In this document: positions 33,785 through 42,510 of the stretch, piece by piece
Layout of the letters: every line of letters begins with the position of its first letter
Position numbering within the stretch: position 1 is the first letter of the stretch
Source of the DNA: JAGOTP01 sp964582475
GTDB lineage: Bacteria; Patescibacteriota; Patescibacteriia; 2-12-FULL-60-25
Reading direction: 5' to 3'
DNA length: 64,000 nucleotides
Assembly (NCBI GenBank): GCA_964582475.1
Contig: CAZOQS010000001.1
Location: 186,001 to 250,000 of the forward strand
Notes under the pieces: generated by a model
Databases searched by the model: none
What the model was told of the DNA's origin: nothing
Seen by the model: the letters and a program-made list of their open reading frames with translations, nothing else
Program-made: the position numbers and the translations under genes

Positions 33785-34591
33785 TTAGGCTGTCGGCTGT
33801 GGGAGATGTTTTTGTTTTACATGCTTCAAGTACGCAACCAGAATAAAACTAATAATCACGAGGAGGTACCAGGAGCTAATGATTTTGAATGAAACAATCG
33901 TCCAGGCACCATGTTGGTCTGGATACTTCCAGGCGCCAAAGTAGGTCGAGATATTTTCGGCGATCCAGATGAAGAAGGCGATCAATAAGAAGGAGAGGCT
34001 TATCGGCATCCGGTAGACGCGGGTTGTGATCATAAACTCAACCCAGACTTTCCAAAAAACGACGAAGACGAGGGGGATCAGGACCCAGCGAGCATCAGGA
34101 ACAAAGAAATTGGTAAAGAAGTTGAGGTAGATTGCCGCCGCAAGGACGACGCTCGCGACGTAGGGGACGCGGCCCGTAAGCTTAAGACGCATGATACGCC
34201 ACGACTGACTGATATAGCTTCCAACTGCGGCGTACATGAAGCCGCTGTAGAGTGGAACGGTTGCAATCTTAAAAATGCCAGGTTCTGGGTACGACCAAGC
34301 GCCAACGAAAGCACTTGTTTTAAAGAGCTCAAGGCACAGACCGATGAGGTGAAACAGAGCAATCGTTTTAATTTCATCTTTTGTTTCAATCTTCGTCAGG
34401 TAAAGAATGATTTGGAGGGCGAGTGCCGCCAGGAAGAGAAAGTCGTAGCGATGAAGTGGTCCAAGGGGGAGTTTGTGGGAAAGAAAAAGCAGCGCGAAAA
34501 AGGCGCCGGCAAAAATACAGGCACGAGCTTGTTTGAGACCAAAAACGAGAAATTCTTTTAGGTAGAAGGCGAACATTCGAAGATTCGTCAA
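33785..34591 (-). CDS. DUF817 family membrane protein
   Basis: 268 residues with about eight hydrophobic helices. Segments such as GLKQARACIFAGAFF, LPLHRYDFLFL-like (LGPLHRYDFLFLAALALQ), GLCLELFKTSAFVGAWSYPE, VPLYSGFMYAAVGSYI and WIAENISTYFGAWKYPDQ match the DUF817/YoaT family. Its function is unknown. The polar residues inside the helices (EL, Y, W-S-Y-P-E) are conserved in the family and could form a transport or enzymatic site. It stands alone on the minus strand. Confidence 0.8.
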   Translation of the reverse strand: MTNLRMFAFYLKEFLVFGLKQARACIFAGAFFALLFLSHKLPLGPLHRYDFLFLAALALQIILYLTKIETKDEIKTIALFHLIGLCLELFKTSAFVGAWSYPEPGIFKIATVPLYSGFMYAAVGSYISQSWRIMRLKLTGRVPYVASVVLAAAIYLNFFTNFFVPDARWVLIPLVFVVFWKVWVEFMITTRVYRMPISLSFLLIAFFIWIAENISTYFGAWKYPDQHGAWTIVSFKIISSWYLLVIISFILVAYLKHVKQKHLPQPTA

Positions 34592-34799
34592 ATGAGAAAA
34601 AACTCTAACTTGGACTGATCATAAGCATTTTTTCAATATATCTCCAAAAGATCAATCACTCTCACTGCTTTTACAAGGTCAGATGCTTGAAGAGAGTGGG
34701 GCAAGGTACCTACATCGTAGTGAAAGTAATGAACGGTCATAACGACCCCGTTCTATAGAACGGCTGACACTGTTAAGGACGAAGCGATGATGGCTGGTG
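34592..34799. other. Intergenic region upstream of the NAD operon
   Basis: No open reading frame or known RNA is seen. It contains a spaced inverted repeat CACTCTC (34657-34663)/GAGAGTG (34692-34698) and a 16-bp palindrome listed separately. The left part is AT-rich and probably holds the promoter of the minus-strand DUF817 gene. Confidence 0.4.
34748..34763. repeat. 16-bp perfect palindrome upstream of pnuC
   Basis: CCGTTCTATAGAACGG is fully symmetric. It lies 37 bp upstream of the pnuC -35 box. Such a site could bind a dimeric regulator; no regulator is identified. Confidence 0.4.
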
Positions 34800-34842
34800 T
34801 TGACGTTTCTTGCAGGGCGTATATAGTGTAGTTATTACACTA
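34800..34842 (+). promoter_or_regulatory. pnuC promoter with probable NrtR operator
   Basis: Promoter TTGACG (34800-34805), 16 bp, TATAGT (34822-34827). Overlapping its -10 and start site is a 19-bp inverted repeat, TAGTGTA-GTTAT-TACACTA (34824-34842), which contains GT-N7-AC, the core described for NrtR boxes. A bound NrtR would block the promoter of the operon that encodes it. Confidence 0.65.
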
Positions 34843-34855
34843 ACTAATTACGACT

Positions 34856-35530
34856 ATGATCAACCCACTCGAGCTACTCGATATAAACCGCATTCTTATT
34901 ACGGTCTTTGGGTATCCTTTGAGTTATATCGAATGTGCGGGAACGATCTTTACGATCTGGTGCGTGTGGCTGACGACGCGCGCCAAAGTCTTGTCGTGGC
35001 CCGTGGGAATTGTCGGGACAGTGTTGTTTGGAATCTTGTTCTATCAGATTCAGCTGTATTCGGATCTCTTCGAACAGATCTATTTTTTGATCAGCGGATT
35101 CATGGGGTGGTGGATCTGGCTCCATCCGAAGGGGATCGATTGGAATCCAGGGAAAGAATTGAGGATTACCAAAAATTCACGTCGCGAGAACGTTCTTTAT
35201 CTTGCAATCATTGTGGTTGGGACGGCGTGTCTGACGTTTGTCGTGATGCATCTGCATCTTTGGCTACCGAAGTATTTTCAGGAGCCTGCGTCTTTGCCTT
35301 TGCTTGATGCCTTTACAACGGTTCTGAGTTTTGTCGCACAGTGGCTGTTAGTGCGAAAGAGACTGGAGAGTTGGATTCTGTGGATTGTAGTCGATGTGAT
35401 CGCCGTTGGGCTCTATTGGTTCAAGGGGGTGAAGTTTATCTCACTAGAATATCTGCTCTTCTGTTTCTTGGCGGTACTCGGTTTGTGGCGTTGGATGCAG
35501 CAATATAAAGCGGAACACAAAACAGTATGA
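34856..35530 (+). CDS. pnuC: Nicotinamide riboside transporter PnuC
   Basis: 224 residues, about seven hydrophobic helices. YIECAGTIFTIWCVWLTTRA, VLSWPVGIVGTVLF, QIYFLISGFMGWWIW and VDVIAVGLYWFKGV are typical of PnuC, including the Trp- and Asn/Gln-rich substrate channel. It lets nicotinamide riboside cross the membrane, where NadR phosphorylates and traps it. It is the first gene of pnuC-nadR-nrtR; its stop overlaps the nadR start. Confidence 0.92.
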   Translation: MINPLELLDINRILITVFGYPLSYIECAGTIFTIWCVWLTTRAKVLSWPVGIVGTVLFGILFYQIQLYSDLFEQIYFLISGFMGWWIWLHPKGIDWNPGKELRITKNSRRENVLYLAIIVVGTACLTFVVMHLHLWLPKYFQEPASLPLLDAFTTVLSFVAQWLLVRKRLESWILWIVVDVIAVGLYWFKGVKFISLEYLLFCFLAVLGLWRWMQQYKAEHKTV

Positions 35531-36531
35531 ACAGACTCCAACCGCATCGCTACAAGCGGGGATTAGTGATCGGAAAGTTTTATCCACCGCATTTGGGGCA
35601 CAAGTATTTAATTGATACGGCGAAGTCGCAGTGTGAAGAATTGACAGTGATCCTCTGCTACAAGCGTTCAGAGATGATTCCAGGGACGCTCCGTGCACAA
35701 TGGCTCAAGCAAATTCATCCCGATGTCTACGTGAAGCTTATTGAAGATACGAAACTCGCAGATGACGATTCGAAAGGCTGGGCGGCGTTTACGCTCGATA
35801 TCTTAGGGTTTGTACCAGATGCGGTCTTTACGTCCGAGGCCTATGGGGATCCATATGCGTCTTTCATGGGAGCGATTCATGTCTTGGTCGACAAGGAACG
35901 AACGACGATTCCCATTTCAGCTACAAAGATTCGAAGTAATCCCCTGTATCACACGCAATTTCTGGCACCGGTAGTGCGAGCGTATTTTACGTGGAGGATT
36001 ACGGTGTTAGGTGCGGAATCAACGGGAACGACGACGTTGGCGCGGACACTTGCCAGTCATTACAAAACCGTTTGGGTTCCGGAATATGGTCGGCCGTATT
36101 CGGAAGGAAAATTAACGAGTGATGGAAAAGCGATGTGGTGTAGCGAAGAGTTTACAAAAATTGCGGAAGCGCAGAATGCCTTTGAGGATGCGTTAGCCGA
36201 GTGTTCGAACGGACTCGTCATTTGTGATACTGATGCCTTTGCGACAAGTATTTGGCATGAGCGCTATCTTGGGACGCGTTCGAAGCGAGTTGAGGAGATC
36301 GCGGCTTCGCACCTGCATGATTTGTATATTGTGACCGGGGATGAAATTCCCTTTGTCCAGGATGGGACACGCGATGGGGAAGCGATTCGTCATCAGATGC
36401 ACGCGAGATTTATCGAACGTCTCACGGAAGAGCATAAGCCATTTATTCTTGTTCAAGGGTCTCGTGAAGCACGTCTCAAGGCGGCGATTGGGGCAATTGA
36501 TCAGTTGGCGCATGGGCCACTTCACCTGTAG
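35527..36531 (+). CDS. nadR: Bifunctional NMN adenylyltransferase / ribosylnicotinamide kinase NadR
   Basis: 334 residues without the DNA-binding N-terminus of enteric NadR. The adenylyltransferase half has GKFYPPHLGHKYL (HxGH-like, residues 17-28) and ISATKIRSNP (130-139). The kinase half starts with GAESTGTTTLARTLA (162-176), where Thr replaces the Walker A Lys, as I recall from a subgroup of NadR-like kinases. Together with PnuC it turns nicotinamide riboside into NAD. It overlaps pnuC by 4 bp and is 15 bp from nrtR. Confidence 0.9.
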   Translation: MNRLQPHRYKRGLVIGKFYPPHLGHKYLIDTAKSQCEELTVILCYKRSEMIPGTLRAQWLKQIHPDVYVKLIEDTKLADDDSKGWAAFTLDILGFVPDAVFTSEAYGDPYASFMGAIHVLVDKERTTIPISATKIRSNPLYHTQFLAPVVRAYFTWRITVLGAESTGTTTLARTLASHYKTVWVPEYGRPYSEGKLTSDGKAMWCSEEFTKIAEAQNAFEDALAECSNGLVICDTDAFATSIWHERYLGTRSKRVEEIAASHLHDLYIVTGDEIPFVQDGTRDGEAIRHQMHARFIERLTEEHKPFILVQGSREARLKAAIGAIDQLAHGPLHL

Positions 36532-36546
36532 CATAGCTCTGTCTCT

Positions 36547-37230
36547 ATGAGTCCCCGTGCACCTCAACTTCATTTTGCGGTTCTAGCCGCCGATACGGTT
36601 CTCTTTACGTTACACAACGAGGAACTATTGGTTCGACTTATCTCTGTGCAAGCCTCTTCTGCCTACCCACGGCACAAAGGCTTACCGGGTGGTCTCTTGC
36701 GGCCTGAGGAGACGGCGGAGCAAGCGGCCCTTCGGCATCTGGAACAAAAGGCGCGCATTACAATAAAAAACGTGTACCGTGAACAGCTCTACACCTTTAG
36801 CGCCATCGATCGAGATCCGCGTGGTCGTGTGGTGGCGGTGGCCTATCTTGCCTTGATTCCGTGGGAAGCGCTGAGCCTCGCTGAACAGGCTGCGGAGCCA
36901 GACACAAGCTGGTATCCTGTCAAAAAGCTCCCAAGACTCGCCTATGATCACGCGGAAATTATACGAGTAGCCTTAGAGAGATTGCGGTCTAAGATCGTCT
37001 ACTCCACCTTGATCGCTAAGTTGCTGCCTAAAGAGTTTACCCTGACAGAGCTCGAGAAAGCCTATGTAGCCATTTTGGAGCAACCCATCGACAAGCGAAA
37101 TTTTCGGAAGAAAATTCTGAGACAGGGCTTTGTGGAACAGCTCAACAAGCAGCGAACAGGCCTTAAGCAGCGACCAGCTAGTCTGTTTCGTTTTACTTCT
37201 CAAATAGTTCAATTGATCGAGGTTCTGTAG
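36547..37230 (+). CDS. nrtR: NrtR-type Nudix-related transcriptional regulator
   Basis: 227 residues in two parts: an N-terminal Nudix fold whose box is degenerate (GGLLRPEETAEQAAL then RHLEQKARI, lacking the catalytic glutamates), and a C-terminal winged-helix domain (LLPKEFTLTELEKAYVAIL, KRNFRKKILRQGFVEQL). NrtR proteins sense ADP-ribose or related NAD products and repress NAD genes. Its place at the end of pnuC-nadR and the palindrome at the pnuC promoter support this. The protein would be autoregulated. Confidence 0.88.
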   Translation: MSPRAPQLHFAVLAADTVLFTLHNEELLVRLISVQASSAYPRHKGLPGGLLRPEETAEQAALRHLEQKARITIKNVYREQLYTFSAIDRDPRGRVVAVAYLALIPWEALSLAEQAAEPDTSWYPVKKLPRLAYDHAEIIRVALERLRSKIVYSTLIAKLLPKEFTLTELEKAYVAILEQPIDKRNFRKKILRQGFVEQLNKQRTGLKQRPASLFRFTSQIVQLIEVL

Positions 37231-37248
37231 CCATTTGCCTTGGTAAAG

Positions 37249-37281
37249 ACAAAACCAGCCGCGAAGTGCGGCTGGTTTTGT
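37249..37281. terminator. Terminator of the NAD operon
   Basis: ACAAAACCAGCCGC pairs with GCGGCTGGTTTTGT over 14 bp with a 5-nt loop. It is symmetric in T/A ends, so it also serves the convergent surface-protein gene. Confidence 0.85.
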
Positions 37282-37306
37282 GAAAAGCGATCGACGGAAG
37301 CTTGGA

Positions 37307-40300
37307 TTACATCTTTACGAGCGTATTCAAGAGCGTTCGTGTTGTTGTATCGAGCGTTCCAGTTGTTGGAAGTGCGCGCCCTTTTTGAAAGGTTTGGAGC
37401 GCTTTTTTGGTGACTTGTCCAAAGAAGCTGGTTTCACTCACCTTCAAGAAGCGCTGGAGGGTACGTACATCGGTGCCGCTCATCCCTGACTGCAAGTTGC
37501 GGGTGAAGGCTTGGGCAACCGGACAGGTAACGGGCTGCATGAGGCTCTGGATGATCGCACGTGTGGTGCTTGTGAAGTTCCCATCACTTGAGAGTTGGCG
37601 GGCGCGCTGGAAGGCTGTGAGAGCTCGTTTGGTGCTTGGGCCAAAATAGGTGGTCTCATTTCCGCGTGATCCAGACCCGCTTAGGGCGATTGGTGCCGCA
37701 TTGCGATTCAGGAAGATCTGGAGTTGTTTGACGTCGGGTGAGCTTGCACCGAGTTTAAGATCCCTTGTGAAGGTGTAGTTGAAGCACTGACGAGCTGACT
37801 GTACAGGTGTCGCAGGATTCAGCACGGGTTGGATTGAGGCTGTATCGATGACTGCAAGAGAGGCTTGGATAGTCGACGTTGGGGAAGTTGAACTTGAGGC
37901 AAGAAGATTCTGGACAGGGGTGATCACAATCCAGTCGCTTACACCCATGCTCCCGCCCCCTCCGCCCCCACCTCCGCCAGCTGATCCGCGAGAGGCTGAT
38001 CCGCCTCCGCCACAGCCAAGTGTCGTGAAGGTTGATCCAGCACTTGTCCGGGTGTTGCCATATCTATCGGCTGAAATCGCTTGGAAGTTATACGCCTGGC
38101 AGGGGAGGAGCCGAGTGATCGTGACCCGATGGTTGAGTGTACGAGGGGATGTGTCACTCACTCCGGAAGAGGAGCCGTAGGAATTGTCCGTGCTGTAAAC
38201 GATGTTGGACGAGGCTGGCTCGTTCGTTGTCCAGTCTATCTGTGCGCTGTCGGTTGATGGTGTAACTGTAATATACGAGATCGTTGGATCCTCTGAATCT
38301 GTTTCGATGGAGCTGAAGCGCAGAGTGGGATATGTGCTTGCATGGTCCTGCCAGACATCGGAAAAGTCCCAGCTATCCATGGGTGTGCTTGTTGTTGTGT
38401 AGAAGGAGGTTAGGTCGGTGCGTGCGGTACAGCCAACCCCTTCGTTGCTTTGAACGCAGGCTGTTGCGGAGCCTGAGACACGGCCGTAGGCGAGATCGGT
38501 CGGGGTAATTCCGGAGAGGCTACCGATCATCCACCCAAGACGGGCGGAGGCACTCGGGTCGCTCAGACTGGCGATCGCGAAGACGTGGTCAATCGTTGTG
38601 TTGCTGTTGCTGCTCTGCGCGGAGCCGATGAAGCCAGCGACGTTCAAGGGAGATCCTCCGATTGTGGTAACCGTGCTGGACGCATAGGCACGGCTCAAAT
38701 TGGCGTACGAGAGCGTGGAATTCAGCGCTCCGAGAAGTCCACCGGTATCACGCGCACCCGTTACGTTTCCGGTAGAGTAGAGGTCTTCTAGGTTAATATC
38801 TCCATCCAGCTGCCCCATGAAGCCGCCGACGTAGCGATAGCCTTGGACATTTCCACTGGCCGTGTTTTGGCGAAGCGAACACGCGGCGAACTGAGCGTCA
38901 TTTTCTGATTTACAAGAAAGATACCCCACGAAGCCACCCGCATTTGAAGCGTTGTCATTCTGAATATTACCCGTTACATCGCCGCTCGAGCTACTGTTTG
39001 TAATCGTGAGTCCACCTGTTCCTTGGGCATGCTGGATCGTGGTACCCGCACCGGATCCATTCGATCCACCGAGGAACCCACCCACGTTCCCGTTCCCGAT
39101 GACGTCTCCTGAGGCGCTGTTTGAGTCGAAGGAGATGGTTGAATGAACGGCGCTGGCAAAGGTGTTATTCAATAGACCAATAAATCCTCCGATATTCGTT
39201 GTTTCACCCGTGACCGCCATAGAGGTTTGGTTGTTGCTCAGGTCGATCGTATGAGCTGAGCCTCCATCGGATGTAGTAAGGTTTCCAATGAATCCGCCAA
39301 GGGTGTTACCACCAGAGAGGCTTCCAGAAGAGCTTGAATGTGAAACGGTGAAAGAGGCTGGTCCGGCTGTGCCAGCGCTTAGCGAGCCAATAAAACCGCC
39401 ACCGTATGAACCACCCGAGCCAAGATCTAAGGTGCTAGAGACGCTGGAGCGAGCGATCAAAAGACTGCTCGTGGAGTTCAGGCTTACCATTCCAAAGAGT
39501 CCACCCTGGTACTGAGAGAATGGAAAGAACATGCTGGGGCTCATGTCTCCTGTAACGTGGGCATTAGAAACGGAAAGCGTGGAGCTAGCTGCTATGTCGA
39601 GCCTACCGACGAGGCCACCGACATAGCGCCATCCTTGGATGGTGCTGTTATGCACCGTCACGTTTGACCATGTGGTTTCTTCGCCATTTGAAAGCGTTAA
39701 CTCTCCGATCAACCCTCCTGTGCCTATGAAGCCAGGATCTGAGATCACATCAAGACTGCTGGAAACATTCGTAAGGGTAATGTCTGTCGCATATCCAGCA
39801 ATAGCTCCTGCAGACATGCCTCCTTGAATCTCCCCAGGGCCGATGTTGAGATCTTTTACCGTCCCTCCATCAATTTCTGAAAACAATCCATCGTAGCTGC
39901 CAAAACTAACCATTTCAAAATTTTCGATGGTATACCCGTTGCCATCAAAAATCCCAATGTAGGGCTGAGACCAGTCAATCGGGTCTACGGGAACCCCAGC
40001 ACAATCAATATCGTTATCGAGAATGAAGTCCTCTGCATAGTTTGCACTCGTTCCATCGATTGCTTGCAGTTCGGCGCAGGTCGTGAGATGGATGGGGATG
40101 GGCGCTGCGACGGTAAACGAAGGAATGGCCACCTGCGTCGCGTAGGTTGTGTCTGGATCTGTGACGGTCAGGGTACAGTCGTTATATGTTCCGTTCGGAA
40201 GGCTGTCCATGCTTACGGTGCTTGTACCAACACCGATCGTGATCGAGCTCGTCGAGGTACAGCTCCCATCGTACGTCAGGGTGCCAGCCGTATCGGTATG

Positions 40301-41200
40301 TACGCCGAGCGAAGGCGTGAGACGATTGTTCAAGGGCGTTGGAACGCGGGATCCGATTTCAACCACCGGTGCATTGGGCGCCTCAATCGGATAGAAGCTG
40401 AAATACATGCTGGCGAAACCCTCATGCTCGTAGTACTTAATATTGATGGTATGGACTCCGGCGCTTACGTATACGCGCTTTATCTTGGGTCTATCTGGCA
40501 AAGGCTGAAGGACGTAGTTGTTGATGAGGGTGGTTCCATCGAGCGTTAAGATGGTTCCGTCATCACTCGCGAGATCAAACTCGTACCAACCGGCTGCAAG
40601 TGTGACCGTTTTTGTTGCTTCAACGAACCAGTCCGTTGCGTTGATTCCCGGGTAGGGAGAGGTGTTGTTGCCCCAGTCAAAGGCTAATGTTGAAGAGGTG
40701 AATGTATGATTCGGAATCCCTGTTGGGAAGGGGAGGACGCTCGCGTCTCCACCCGCATTCCATACGCTGACGGCATAGGTCCCCGTCGTTTCAACGCCGA
40801 AGGTAAAGACGTTGGTTGAGCCACTGATCGTTGAGCTCGCATCTCCCGGGTCGATACTGGCGTAGTAGGGGAGAAGAGTGTATCCCACGATTGGATAGCG
40901 CTGCGTTACGAACGTGCTGCTAGAAACGCGAAACAAAAGCGGACTTCCATTGATACATGTTGTCCCGACCGTTGGATCGCCGACGACGGTCCCGGTCGCG
41001 CTTGTCATACCAAGACTCGCGTAGGCACTGCCGTTACAGGTCACCTCAATGTTGGCATTAACGATCGGCAAGCGAGTTTCATCAAGGATCGTGGCGCGCA
41101 CCTGTCCGGTGGCTGCTTGGGCAGGGAAAAATGGCACGAGAACGCACAGGGCTGCGATAAAACCGACAGCCAGGGAGAGGCTTGTTGTAAATGAACGCAT
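37307..41200 (-). CDS. Large secreted surface protein: PA14-like, GLUG-like repeats, fibronectin III, two peptidoglycan-binding domains
   Basis: About 1297 residues from ATG 41200, with a signal peptide (SLSLAVGFIAALCVLVPFFPAQA, cut in parts) ending near residue 30. A PA14-like carbohydrate-binding region lies near 160-275 (GWYEFDLASDDGTILTLDG). From about 375 to 950 come GLUG-like beta-helix repeats with GGLIGELT, GGFIGSLS, GGFMGQLDG units. A fibronectin III domain (ISYITVTPSTDSAQIDWTTN) and a Gly-rich linker lead to two C-terminal peptidoglycan-binding domains (LGASSPDVKQLQIFLNR and SGMSGTDVRTLQRFLK). It is probably bound to the wall and exposed, suited to adhesion to a host or surface. TATACT at 41212-41217 supports the start. 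Confidence 0.85.
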   Translation of the reverse strand: MRSFTTSLSLAVGFIAALCVLVPFFPAQAATGQVRATILDETRLPIVNANIEVTCNGSAYASLGMTSATGTVVGDPTVGTTCINGSPLLFRVSSSTFVTQRYPIVGYTLLPYYASIDPGDASSTISGSTNVFTFGVETTGTYAVSVWNAGGDASVLPFPTGIPNHTFTSSTLAFDWGNNTSPYPGINATDWFVEATKTVTLAAGWYEFDLASDDGTILTLDGTTLINNYVLQPLPDRPKIKRVYVSAGVHTINIKYYEHEGFASMYFSFYPIEAPNAPVVEIGSRVPTPLNNRLTPSLGVHTDTAGTLTYDGSCTSTSSITIGVGTSTVSMDSLPNGTYNDCTLTVTDPDTTYATQVAIPSFTVAAPIPIHLTTCAELQAIDGTSANYAEDFILDNDIDCAGVPVDPIDWSQPYIGIFDGNGYTIENFEMVSFGSYDGLFSEIDGGTVKDLNIGPGEIQGGMSAGAIAGYATDITLTNVSSSLDVISDPGFIGTGGLIGELTLSNGEETTWSNVTVHNSTIQGWRYVGGLVGRLDIAASSTLSVSNAHVTGDMSPSMFFPFSQYQGGLFGMVSLNSTSSLLIARSSVSSTLDLGSGGSYGGGFIGSLSAGTAGPASFTVSHSSSSGSLSGGNTLGGFIGNLTTSDGGSAHTIDLSNNQTSMAVTGETTNIGGFIGLLNNTFASAVHSTISFDSNSASGDVIGNGNVGGFLGGSNGSGAGTTIQHAQGTGGLTITNSSSSGDVTGNIQNDNASNAGGFVGYLSCKSENDAQFAACSLRQNTASGNVQGYRYVGGFMGQLDGDINLEDLYSTGNVTGARDTGGLLGALNSTLSYANLSRAYASSTVTTIGGSPLNVAGFIGSAQSSNSNTTIDHVFAIASLSDPSASARLGWMIGSLSGITPTDLAYGRVSGSATACVQSNEGVGCTARTDLTSFYTTTSTPMDSWDFSDVWQDHASTYPTLRFSSIETDSEDPTISYITVTPSTDSAQIDWTTNEPASSNIVYSTDNSYGSSSGVSDTSPRTLNHRVTITRLLPCQAYNFQAISADRYGNTRTSAGSTFTTLGCGGGGSASRGSAGGGGGGGGGSMGVSDWIVITPVQNLLASSSTSPTSTIQASLAVIDTASIQPVLNPATPVQSARQCFNYTFTRDLKLGASSPDVKQLQIFLNRNAAPIALSGSGSRGNETTYFGPSTKRALTAFQRARQLSSDGNFTSTTRAIIQSLMQPVTCPVAQAFTRNLQSGMSGTDVRTLQRFLKVSETSFFGQVTKKALQTFQKGRALPTTGTLDTTTRTLLNTLVKM

Positions 41201-41211
41201 AAGATGGAAGG

Positions 41212-41242
41212 AGTATACCATTCATATAGAATCCGCTACCAT
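41212..41242. promoter_or_regulatory. Divergent -10 boxes for the surface protein and the DUF368 gene
   Basis: On the minus strand TATACT (41212-41217) lies 11 nt before ATG 41200. On the plus strand TACCAT (41237-41242) ends 6 nt before ATG 41249. The 48-bp gap thus carries two short-leader starts. Confidence 0.5.
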
Positions 41243-41248
41243 GCGCCC

Positions 41249-42190
41249 ATGAAATATCGCACGTGGTCTCGTACAATTCGCCTGTATCTGACGGGGGTAT
41301 CTATGGGCACGGCGGATCTTATCCCTGGAGTGTCTGGGGGAACGATCGCCTTCGTCTCAGGTATTTACGAGGAACTTTTATACAGTATCAACCTGATCAC
41401 GAGTCAGGTACTGAAGCTTGTCCTTAAAGGACAGATCCGCGAAGGGTGGAAATTGATCCCATTCCGTTTTCTTATCCCTCTGGCTCTGGGCATGGCCTCG
41501 GCGATTTTTGGGTTAGCGCACACGCTCTCCTGGTTGCTAGAAGTCTATCCTCTTTACGTGTGGGGATTTTTCTTTGCATTGGTAATCGCTTCTACATACA
41601 TCGTGGCAAAACGGGTCCGTGTCTGGAATGTACGCTACATAGCTTCGTTTATTCTTTCCACGATAGGCGCATTTTGGTTGGTCGGCCTTTCTCCTGTCGA
41701 GACGCCCTTCACCCCCTGGATGATTTTCTTGAGTGGATTTATTGCGATCTGCGCCATGATTCTACCTGGAATTTCCGGATCTTTTATCTTATTGTTACTT
41801 GGGAAATATCGCCAAATTCTTGCCGCAGTTACAGAACGTGACTTCTTTACGCTCGTAATCTTTACGCTAGGATGTATTTTAGGAATATCGCTCTTCTCTC
41901 GTTTTTTGGGTTGGTTATTCCAGAAGCATCACGATATCTCCGTTGTTGTCTTGGCCGGATTTATGCTTGGTTCCGTTCGTAAAATTTGGCCTTGGCAGTT
42001 TGAAAATCAACCTGTTCTTCCAGATCGGTTCGGAACCGAGACAGCCCTTGTTCTCGTTTTTATGGTGATTGGATTTGTGATTATATTCGGGCTAGATCGT
42101 TTCCGCGCTTTGAAAGAGCGCACACAAGATCTTGGAAGTAAGGCCTTTGTCCATGAGCACGAAGTAGCGCTGGAGCAGGGAAAAGGTTAG
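41249..42190 (+). CDS. DUF368 polyprenyl-phosphate transporter family protein
   Basis: About 313 residues from ATG 41249 with eight or more helices. GVSMGTADLIPGVSGGTIAFVSGIYEELL (read in parts) and the second inverted repeat ICAMILPGISGSFILLLLGKY are the family signature. DUF368 proteins (PopT) flip undecaprenyl phosphate back to the cytoplasmic face for reuse in wall and glycan synthesis. This fits PAP2, MltG, MurB/MurC and the glycosyltransferases here. A 96-residue membrane protein gene follows 9 bp downstream. Confidence 0.9.
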   Translation: MKYRTWSRTIRLYLTGVSMGTADLIPGVSGGTIAFVSGIYEELLYSINLITSQVLKLVLKGQIREGWKLIPFRFLIPLALGMASAIFGLAHTLSWLLEVYPLYVWGFFFALVIASTYIVAKRVRVWNVRYIASFILSTIGAFWLVGLSPVETPFTPWMIFLSGFIAICAMILPGISGSFILLLLGKYRQILAAVTERDFFTLVIFTLGCILGISLFSRFLGWLFQKHHDISVVVLAGFMLGSVRKIWPWQFENQPVLPDRFGTETALVLVFMVIGFVIIFGLDRFRALKERTQDLGSKAFVHEHEVALEQGKG

Positions 42191-42199
42191 GCTAGAAGC

Positions 42200-42490
42200 A
42201 TGATCAAAGAATACCTCGCCTATCTAAAAGACAATCCAAAACACTATTGGTTTAAGGCGAAACTATATGGGTGGGGATGGACGCCGGTCAGATGGCAAGG
42301 CTGGCTCGTGCTGCTGGTCTATGTCGTCGCGCTCGCGGGTTTTGGTTTAACGATCGACGAAAAATCACCTCCACGTGAAGTCATGTTCATGTTTCTCCTC
42401 CCCATGATGCTTCTGACGATCGCTCTCATTCGTATTTGTTATAAAACGGGTGAGAAACCTCGCTGGCAATGGGGTCCGCCTCGAAAGTAG
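42200..42490 (+). CDS. Small two-helix membrane protein
   Basis: 96 residues with two hydrophobic helices (GWLVLLVYVVALAGFGLTI and FMFLLPMMLLTIALIRI), a Trp-rich N-terminal part (YWFKAKLYGWGWTPVRWQ) and a basic C-terminal tail with PRWQWG. Proteins of this look occur in other Patescibacteria as I recall, without known function. It is 9 bp after the DUF368 gene and is probably in the same transcript. Confidence 0.65.
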   Translation: MIKEYLAYLKDNPKHYWFKAKLYGWGWTPVRWQGWLVLLVYVVALAGFGLTIDEKSPPREVMFMFLLPMMLLTIALIRICYKTGEKPRWQWGPPRK

Positions 42491-42510
42491 TTCTTGCGCG
42501 AGAGTCTATC

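Noticed and set aside
34592..34855. NAD or other riboswitch upstream of pnuC
   Set aside because: The promoter lies only about 20 nt before the ATG, leaving no room for an RNA element in the leader; regulation by NrtR explains the palindrome.
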